Shown here: in pieces, positions 40,021 to 48,989 of the stretch
Layout of the letters: each line of letters starts with the position of its first letter
How positions within the stretch are numbered: position 1 is the stretch's first letter
NCBI RefSeq assembly: GCF_032854445.1
Contig: NW_027018056.1
Location: forward strand, 1-64,000
Length of the DNA: 64,000 nucleotides
Source: Liolophura sinensis
Lineage: Eukaryota > Mollusca > Polyplacophora > Chitonida > Chitonidae
Reading direction: 5' to 3'
The notes under the pieces: model-generated
Database searches by the model: none
Told to the model about the DNA's origin: nothing
What the model saw: the letters and a program-made list of their open reading frames with translations, nothing else
Program-made: the position numbers and the translations under genes

Positions 40021-41499
40021 GTTGCTCTCCGACCAATACTTTTGGCTGTAGCCACAAATGAATAATCAATGATGTCAAGATCACGTGCCCAGCAACGGCT
40101 CTTACTCCATGGAAACCAAGGAAATTTGCAATTTTTCAACAGCTGGAGATGCCTGGCCCAATTGCGCATCCTTTGGCACCTTATTGATGTGGGTCAGTGT
40201 TCAATTGTACTTTTTACAGCGGATTGTATCAAGTACCTTTTGTTTTTTTTATATACAAATGGTGTGGTTTTTCTACATGTAGATAAAGACATTGAGTTTG
40301 TCTTCGACTTAGAAGTAAGACATTTGCTGGGTGAGTTAAATGGGCTTGGCCCAAAGATTTGACGTCGTCTGGGCTACCGAAGGGCACATAACTTATAATG
40401 AAAAGTTGAATATAGTAATGACCAGTCGCGATTGTACATAGTTAATGCAGCCGATTTCAATTCGCAAAAAGACAAGGCAAAATACCAAAAGTAGAAAAAC
40501 TGTTCCAATGCTGCTGGTAAGAGGCTAATCCGACGTATTTTGTGACGAGAAATCGAATGGTGCAAACCGCGTTGCTCTCCGACCAATACTTTTGGCTGTA
40601 GCCACAAATGAATAATCAATGATGTCAAGATCACGTGCCCAGCAACGGCTCTTACTCCATGGAAACCAAGGAAATTTGCAATTTTTCAACAGCTGGAGAT
40701 GCCTGGCCCAATTGCGCATCCTTTGGCACCTTATTGATGTGGGTCAGTGTTCAATTGTACTTTTTACAGCGGATTGTATCAAGTACCTTTTGTTTTTTTT
40801 ACATACAAATGGTGTGGTTTTTCTACATGTAGATAAAGACATTGAGTTTGTCTTCGACTTAGAAGTAAGACATTTGTTGGGTGAGTTAAATGGGCTTGGC
40901 CCAAAGATTTGACGTCGTCTGGGCTACCGAAGGGCACATAACTTATAATGAAAAGTTGAATATAGTAACGACCAGTCGCGATTGTACATAGTTAATGTAG
41001 CCGATTTCAATTCGCAAAAAGACAAGGCAAAAATCCAAAATAAGAAAAACTGTTCCAATGCTGCTGGTAAGAGGCTAATCCGACGTATTTTGTGACGAGA
41101 AATCGAATGGTGCAAACCGCGTTGCTCTCCGACCAATACTTTTGGCTGTAGCCACAAATGAATAATCAATGATGTCAAGATCACGTGCCCAGCAACGGCT
41201 CTTACTCCATGGAAACCAAGGAAATTTGCAATTTTTCAACAGCTGGAGATGCCTGGCCCAATTGCGCATCCTTTGGCACCTTATTGATGTGGGTCAGTGT
41301 TCAATTGTACTTTTTACAGCGGATTGTATCAAGTACCTTTTGTTTTTTTTACATACAAATGGTGTGGATTTTCTACATGTAGATAAAGACATTGAGTTTG
41401 TCTTCGACTTAGAAGTAAGACATTTGTTGGGTGAGTTAAATGGGCTTGGCCCAAAGATTTGACGTCGTCTGGGCTACCGAAGGGCACATAACTTATAAT

Positions 41500-44400
41500 G
41501 AAAAGTTGAATATAGTAATGACCAGTCGCGATTGTACATAGTTAATGCAGCCGATTTCAATTAGCAAAATGACCAGGCAAAAATCCAAAAGTGGAAAAAC
41601 TGTTCCAATGCTGCTGGTAAGAGGCTAATCCGACGTATTTTGTGACGAGAAATCGAATGGTGCAAACCGCGTTGCTCTCCGACCAATACTTTTGGCTGTA
41701 GCCACAAATGAAAAATCAATGATGTCAAGATCACGTGCCCAGCAACGGCTCTTACTCCATGGAAACCAAGGAAATTTGCAATTTTTCAACAGCTGGAGAT
41801 GCCTGGCCCAATTGCGCATCCTTTGGCACCTTATTGATGTGGGTCAGTGTTCAATTGTACTTTTTACAGCGGGTTGTATCAAGTACCTTGTGTTTTTTTT
41901 ACATACAAATGGTGTGGTTTTTCTACATGTAGATAAAGACATTGAGTTTGTCTTCGACTTAGAAGTAAGACATTTGCTGGGTGAGTTAAATGGGCTTAGC
42001 CCAAAGATTTGACGTCGTCTGGGCTACCGAAGGGCACATAACTTATAATGAAATGTTGAATATAGTAATGACCAGTCGCGATTGTACATAGTTAATGTAG
42101 CCGATTTCAATTAGCAAAATGACCAGGCAAAAATCCAAAAGTGGAAAAACTGTTCCAATGCTGCTGGTAAGAGGCTAATCCGACGTATTTTGTGACGAGA
42201 AATCGAATGGTGCAAACCGCGTTGCTCTCCGACCAATACTTTTGGCTGTAGCCACAAATGAATAATCAATGATGTCAAGATCACGTGCCCAGCAACGGCT
42301 CTTACTCCATGGAAACCAAGGAAATTTGCAATTTTTCAACAGCTGGAGATGCCTGGCCCAATTGCGCATCCTTTGGCACCTTATTGATGTGGGTCAGTGT
42401 TCAATTGTACTTTTTACAGCGGATTGTATCAAGTACCTTGTTTTTTTTTTATATACAAATGGTGTGGTTTTTCTACATGTAGATAAAGACATTGAGTTTG
42501 TCTTCGACTTAGAAGTAAGACATTTGTTGGGTGAGTTAAATGGGCTTGACCCAAAGATTTGACGTCGTCTGGGCTACCGAAGAGCACATAACTTATAATG
42601 AAATGTTGAATATAGTAATGACCAGTCGCGATTGTACATAGTTAATGTAGCCGATTTCAATTCGCAAAAAGACCAGGCAAAAATCCAAAAGTGGAAAAAC
42701 TGTTCCAATGCTGCTGGTAAGAGGCTAATCCGACGTATTTTGTGACGAGAAATCGAATGGTGCAAACCGCGTTGCTCTCCGACCAATACTTTTGGCTGTA
42801 GCCACAAATGAATAATCAATGATGTCAAGATCACGTGCCCAGCAACGGCTCCTACTCCATGGAAACCAAGGAAATTTGCAATTTTTCAACAGCTGGAGAT
42901 GCCTGGCCCAATTGCGCATCCTTTGGCACCTTATTGATGTGGGTCAGTGTTCAATTGTACTTTTTACAGCGGATTGTATCAAGTACCTTGTGTTTTTTTT
43001 ATATACAAATGGTGTGGTTTTTCTACATGTAGATAAAGACATTGAGTTTGTCTTCGACTTAGAAGTAAGACATTTGTTGGGTGAGTTAAATGGGCTTGAC
43101 CCAAAGATTTGACGTCGTCTGGGCTACCGAAGGGCACATAACTTATAATGAAATGTTGAATATAGTAATGACCAGTCGCGATTGTACATAGTTAATGTAG
43201 CCGATTTCAATTAGCAAAATGACCAGGCAAAAATCCAAAAGTGGAAAAACTGTTCCAATGCTGCTGGTAAGAGGCTAATCCGACGTATTTTGTGACGAGA
43301 AATCGAATGGTGCAAACCGCGTTGCTCTCCGACCAATACTTTTGGCTGTAGCCACAAATGAATAATCAATGATGTCAAGATCACGTGCCCAGCAACGGCT
43401 CTTACTCCATGGAAACCAAGGAAATTTGCAATTTTTCAACAGCTGGAGATGCCTGGCCCAATTGCGCATCCTTTGGCACCTTATTGATGTGGGTCAGTGT
43501 TCAATTGTACTTTTTACAGCGGATTGTATCAAGTACCTTTTGTTTTTTTTACATACAAATGGTGTGGTTTTTCTACATGTAGATAAAGACATTGAGTTTG
43601 TCTTCGACTTAGAAGTAAGACATTTGCTGGGTGAGTTAAATGGGCTTGGCCCAAAGATTTGACGTCGTCTGGGCTACCGAAGGGCACATAACTTATAATG
43701 AAAAGTTGAATATAGTAACGACCAGTCGCGATTGTACATAGTTAATACTTTTACCAATACATACCAATACTTTTGGCTGTAGCCACAAGTGAATAATCAA
43801 TGATGTCAAGATCACGTGCCCAGCAACGGCTCTTACTCCATGGAAACCAAGGAAATTTGCAATTTTTCAACAGCTGGAGATGCCTGGCCCAATTGCGCAT
43901 CCTTTGGCACCTTATTGATGTGGGTCAGTGTTCAATTGTACTTTTTACAGCGGATTGTATCAAGTACCTTTTGTTTTTTTTACATACAAATGGTGTGGAT
44001 TTTCTACATGTAGATAAAGACATTGAGTTTGTCTTCGACTTAGAAGTAAGACATTTGTTGGGTGAGTTAAATGGGCTTGGCCCAAAGATTTGACGTCGTC
44101 TGGGCTACCGAAGGGCACATAACTTATAATGAAATGTTGAATATAGTAATGACCAGTCGCGATTGTACATAGTTAATGCAGCCGATTTCAATTAGCAAAA
44201 TGACCAGGCAAAAATCCAAAAGTGGAAAAACTGTTCCAATGCTGCTGGTAAGAGGCTAATCCGACGTATTTTGTGACGAGAAATCGAATGGTGCAAACCG
44301 CGTTGCTCTCCGACCAATACTTTTGGCTGTAGCCACAAATGAATAATCAATGATGTCAAGATCACGTGCCCAGCAACGGCTCTTACTCCATGGAAACCAA

Positions 44401-46375
44401 GGAAATTTGCAATTTTTCAACAGCTGGAGATGCCTGGCCCAATTGCGCATCCTTTGGCACCTTATTGATGTGGGTCAGTGTTCAATTGTACTTTTTACAG
44501 CGGGTTGTATCAAGTACCTTGTGTTTTTTTTACATACAAATGGTGTGGTTTTTCTACATGTAGATAAAGACATTGAGTTTGTCTTCGACTTAGAAGTAAG
44601 ACATTTGCTGGGTGAGTTAAATGGGCTTAGCCCAAAGATTTGACGTCGTCTGGGCTACCGAAGGGCACATAACTTATAATGAAATGTTGAATATAGTAAT
44701 GACCAGTCGCGATTGTACATAGTTAATGTAGCCGATTTCAATTAGCAAAATGACCAGGCAAAAATCCAAAAGTGGAAAAACTGTTCCAATGCTGCTGGTA
44801 AGAGGCTAATCCGACGTATTTTGTGACGAGAAATCGAATGGTGCAAACCGCGTTGCTCTCCGACCAATACTTTTGGCTGTAGCCACAAATGAATAATCAA
44901 TGATGTCAAGATCACGTGCCCAGCAACGGCTCTTACTCCATGGAAACCAAGGAAATTTGCAATTTTTCAACAGCTGGAGATGCCTGGCCCAATTGCGCAT
45001 CCTTTGGCACCTTATTGATGTGGGTCAGTGTTCAATTGTACTTTTTACAGCGGATTGTATCAAGTACCTTGTGTTTTTTTTATATACAAATGGTGTGGTT
45101 TTTCTACATGTAGATAAAGACATTGAGTTTGTCTTCGACTTAGAAGTAAGACATTTGTTGGGTGAGTTAAATGGGCTTGACCCAAAGATTTGACGTCGTC
45201 TGGGCTACCGAAGGGCACATAACTTATAATGAAATGTTGAATATAGTAATGACCAGTCGCGATTGTACATAGTTAATGTAGCCGATTTCAATTCGCAAAA
45301 AGACCAGGCAAAAATCCAAAAGTGGAAAAACTGTTCCAATGCTGCTGGTAAGAGGCTAATCCGACGTATTTTGTGACGAGAAATCGAATGGTGCAAACCG
45401 CGTTGCTCTCCGACCAATACTTTTGGCTGTAGCCACAAATGAATAATCAATGATGTCAAGATCACGTGCCCAGCAACGGCTCTTACTCCATGGAAACCAA
45501 GGAAATTTGCAATTTTTCAACAGCTGGAGATGCCTGGCCCAATTGCGCATCCTTTGGCACCTTATTGATGTGGGTCAGTGTTCAATTGTCCTTTTTACAG
45601 CGGATTGTATCAAGTACCTTGTGCTTTTTTTATATACAAATGGTGTGGTTTTTCTACATGTAGATAAAGACATTGAGTTTGTCTTCGACTTAGAAGTAAG
45701 ACATTTGTTGGGTGAGTTAAATGGGCTTGACCCAAAGATTTGACGTCGTCTGGGCTACCGAAGGGCACATAACTTATAATGAAATGTTGAATATAGTAAT
45801 GACCAGTCGCGATTGTACATAGTTAATGTAGCCGATTTCAATTAGCAAAATGACCAGGCAAAAATCCAAAAGTGGAAAAACTGTTCCAATGCTGCTGGTA
45901 AGAGGCTAATCCGACGTATTTTGTGACGAGAAATCGAATGGTGCAAACCGCGTTGCTCTCCGACCAATACTTTTGGCTGTAGCCACAAATGAATAATCAA
46001 TGATGTCAAGATCACGTGCCCAGCAACGGCTCTTACTCCATGGAAACCAAGGAAATTTGCAATTTTTCAACAGCTGGAGATGCCTGGCCCAATTGCGCAT
46101 CCTTTGGCACCTTATTGATGTGGGTCAGTGTTCAATTGTACTTTTTACAGCGGATTGTATCAAGTACCTTTTGTTTTTTTTACATACAAATGGTGTGGTT
46201 TTTCTACATGTAGATAAAGACATTGAGTTTGTCTTCGACTTAGAAGTAAGACATTTGCTGGGTGAGTTAAATGGGCTTGGCCCAAAGATTTGACGTCGTC
46301 TGGGCTACCGAAGGGCACATAACTTATAATGAAAAGTTGAATATAGTAACGACCAGTCGCGATTGTACATAGTTA
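41500..46375 (+). repeat. 2,631-bp higher-order repeat containing a truncated monomer
   Basis: The monomer series from about 41,510 matches that from about 44,141 at an offset of 2,631 bp, which is five monomers (2,750 bp) minus 119 bp. Shared markers are gggcttagccc (41,994/44,625), the following cttgaccca pair, and the agtaacgacc monomer (43,717/46,348). The shortened monomer near 43,746 accounts for the missing 119 bp. Confidence 0.85.
43740..43785 (+). repeat. Deletion scar in a 431-bp monomer, with templated-looking filler
   Basis: After agttaat (43,740-43,746) the normal continuation is missing up to accaatacttttgg. In between sits a 16-bp filler, acttttaccaatacat, made of pieces that also occur in the retained sequence just to the right (acttt, accaatac). 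The net loss is 119 bp, giving a 431-bp monomer. The pattern resembles repair by templated end joining. Confidence 0.85.
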
Positions 46376-46994
46376 ATGCAGCCGATTTCAATTAGCAAAA
46401 AGACCAGGCAAAAATCGAAAAGTGGAAAAACTGTTCCAATGCTGCTGGTAAGAGGCTAATCCGACGTATTTTGTGACGAGAAATCGAATGGTGCAAACCG
46501 CGTTGCTCTCCGACCAATACTTTTGGCTGTAGCCACAAGTGAATAATCAATGATGTCAAGATCACGTGCCCAGCAACGGCTCTTACTCCATGGAAACCAA
46601 GGAAATTTGCAATTTTTCAACAGCTGGAGATGCCTGGCCCAATTGCGCATCCTTTGGCACCTTATTGATGTGGGTCAGTGTTCAATTGTACTTTTTACAG
46701 CGGATTGTATCAAGTACCTTTTGTTTTTTTTTACATACAAATGGTGTGGTTTTTCTACATGTAGATAAAGACATTGAGTTTGTCTTCGACTTAGAAGTAA
46801 GACATTTGTTGGGTGAGTTAAATGGGCTTGGCCCAAAGATTTGACGTCGTCTGGGCTGCCGAAGGGCACATAACTTATAATGAAAAGTTGAATATAGTAA
46901 TGATCAGTCGCGATTGTACATAGTTAATGTAGCCGATTTCAATTAGCAAAGAGACCAGGCAAAAATCCAAAAGTGGAAAAACTGTTCCAATGCT

Positions 46995-47237
46995 AACATA
47001 ATTCACAAGATGGCGTCTATCGAATAAGGCGGACCAGTGAGAGGTGGTAATCCTGGCTGACTTGAGAGTTTCCCTAAGTTGATTCACATATGTTTGTGTG
47101 GATATGTTCTACATTTGGTAATTTGGGCAATCAAGCGTGAAGATAGAGTTTATGAAGCAGAGAATTGCTAAAATCAGTGACTGCAAAAACAGTGCTTGTG
47201 ACTTACCTGTTGATCCAGCCTGAACAACAACAACACC
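46995..47237 (+). promoter_or_regulatory. LINE copy 1 5' leader / putative internal promoter
   Basis: About 243 bp precede ORF1. An AAGATGGCG element lies 13-21 bases from the 5' boundary. No TATA box is obvious. Near the end is a short stretch similar to the 5' end of 18S rRNA (47,204-47,220), then a CAA-rich run just before the ORF1 start. Promoter role is inferred from LINE biology. Confidence 0.55.
47007..47015 (+). promoter_or_regulatory. YY1-like site at the LINE 5' end (copy 1)
   Basis: AAGATGGCG matches the core of the metazoan YY1 motif. It starts at base +13 of the element. In human L1 a YY1 site close to the 5' end positions transcription start, so a similar job is plausible here. 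Function is inferred. Confidence 0.55.
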
Positions 47238-48298
47238 GTGAACCAACCTCGGATTGAGTCTCTCTTCAGTGGGGCGTGCACTGAAAAGGTAACTGCTAGT
47301 ACTAACTCTGATATAGTCCAAAATGAAAATTCGAAGACGTCACCTGGAATTCCTGCTAGTAGTAACCTTGCTCAGCCCTCAAGAACGGCAATATCAAGAT
47401 TTTCAGGAAAACGTAAACTGAATCTGGTCGCCAAAAATCCCAGCATTAAAAGATTGAATTCATTACCCGACATTCAGTCCCTAATTTGTGCTGATCGATG
47501 TGAGGACGAAACCGAGTTATACGAGGTAACAAACGTCAAGGCTGGAACTGACACTAACTTTCTTACCGAGAGCATATTGACACCTCAAGTCAGCAAACAT
47601 CTAAATTGCCTAATCCTGAATGCTGTAGAAACGGCTTTAAAACCACTAATTGAGCTAGTATCGTCGAGTAAGAATGACATAACAACCCTTGCACGTAAAA
47701 GTTGACAGTCTACAACTAGAAATTGCTGACAGGGATAAGACAATTTGTGAATGTAAGGCTGAAATATCAGATCTAAAATCTGAACTGGCAATCGTCAATT
47801 CCCTACTCAGAAAAAGCTCAGAAGAAAATATGCGACAAAAGGATGAATTCCAGTCCCTTTTAGACAGCCGAACAATATAGTAGACGAGAGTGTCTGCGGA
47901 TTTCTGGCCTTTCACTTCAACCAGGTGAAACGACTGATGACGCGGTGTGCCGACTTGCAAGTCATCTTAATATTGAAATGTGTAAAAAAGATATCTCGCG
48001 TTCACATTTTATTGGAAAAAACCAGTCCCAGATAATCGTTAGGTTTGTTTCGTACCGAACCAGATCTGAACTGATTAGAGCACGTCCATTACTGAAGAGC
48101 GCCAATGGTTACACAGGGGTGTATATAAATGAAGATCTCACGAAAACTAGGTATAAGCTCTTTAAAAGATTACTTCAAAAGAAGAAAGAAGGTGTGATTT
48201 TCTCAGCCTGGACACACGACGGAAATGTGTTCTATTGTTCCCAAGACGGGGGAGTGAAGGTGCAGGTGGCTTCTGAATGGGATCTCGAGAACATGTAA
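47238..48298 (+). pseudogene. LINE ORF1 protein, copy 1 (two frameshifts, start codon lost)
   Basis: ORF1 proteins of this type bind RNA as nucleic-acid chaperones. Segment 1 (47,238-47,705, 155 codons) is polar and Ser/Thr/Lys-rich, then becomes helical. An extra A in the run at 47,697-47,700 moves the frame and creates the TGA at 47,703. Segment 2 (about 47,690-47,880) is a clear coiled coil with heptad-spaced Leu/Ile (KVDSLQLEIAD onward). A second frame change near 47,866-47,876 leads to segment 3, ending at 48,298. Segment 3 holds the recognisable L1-ORF1p-like region: QYSRRECLRISG, DISRSHFIGK, IIVRFVSYRTRSEL, VYINEDLTKTRYKLF and SAWTHDGNVFY. The three parts would make a protein of about 350 residues. 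The initiation codon reads GTG here but ATG in copy 2, and other differences from copy 2 are few (P/S, D/Y and D/N). Confidence 0.88.
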
Positions 48299-48989
48299 TC
48301 AACCTGGTCAAATCACTTTTCCCGTGCAGGATACAGGAGTGTTCATACTTTAATCATTAAAGACAGCCGACCGATGTGCTTTCTGTATAGTAACTCTGAC
48401 TGTACATGCGTGTCTACTAACACAAAAGTGCGGTCTGCTGCCGTAACTTACGTAATAGCAGATAATATGTACGCTACTCCAACACAAACTGCTGCTCAAT
48501 GTCTCTCTCTAAAACACTTGACTTGATCAACAATATAGTACTCACAACGAATTGGTCTTTGTGACGGTTAACAAAACGTACAATCTATTTGTATTGTCTT
48601 TGACCATTTTTCAGTATCCTTCCAGTGAGCCCAAATCGTTGTTTATCCGATAAGTAGATAAATAATTACCATTCAAAACTATACGGAAGATTGGCCCTCA
48701 TTTCTGATTAATAGTTGTCTCCTTTAGGCAAATCCCAATTCTCTATATATAAGTTGAAAATACTCACCTTAGTGATAATATTTGTAAACAAACTGTCATT
48801 GTTAATAAATTCCTCATGATACTTTATTGTGCCAGTAACCCACCTCTCCCTATACGCTTCTGTCTGGGACTGGTGCTTCTGAGGACGTACTATGTACGCA
48901 CCTTTACACCTCATATTTTTTGTGATTTATTTTGAAATTCTTACTTGTATGTACTGGACTATGTTACACGTGATCTTACCGATAACTAC
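48299..48989 (+). other. ORF1-ORF2 spacer, copy 1
   Basis: About 690 bp without a supported gene. It contains stops in all frames and many short ATGs. At 48,560-48,563 the 4-bp tgtg stands where copy 2 has 279 bp. The spacer is long for a LINE, so how ORF2 is translated from a bicistronic RNA is unclear from sequence. Confidence 0.7.

Larger units (their letters stand above)
1..46994 (+). repeat. 550-bp satellite array, left block (about 85 monomers)
   Basis: Head-to-tail tandem repeat with a 550-bp period; every monomer has the same orientation. From about 466 to 18,500 the spacing is exactly 550 bp with no net indel. Later deviations are a 6-bp deletion near 18,580, a monomer shortened by 119 bp near 43,746, T-run length changes, and a dense cluster of 1-bp indels at 35.4-40.0 kb. 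Copies differ by a limited set of recurring substitutions. Because 550 is not a multiple of 3, no frame runs through adjacent monomers. The short ORFs inside each monomer (97 and 65 codons forward, 64 and 86 reverse) look incidental. The array holds no rRNA, tRNA or host gene that I can recognise. The pattern is that of pericentromeric or other constitutive heterochromatic satellite, but location is inference. The first four bases of the window depart from the monomer consensus. Confidence 0.98.

Noticed and set aside
1-46994. CRISPR array or bacterial repeat locus
   Set aside because: There are no short repeats with unique spacers; the whole 550-bp unit repeats, and the embedded element is a eukaryotic LINE.
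48708-48914. 68-codon reverse ORF between ORF1 and ORF2 (also in copy 2)
   Set aside because: Short, no recognisable domain, no support beyond being duplicated with the LINE.
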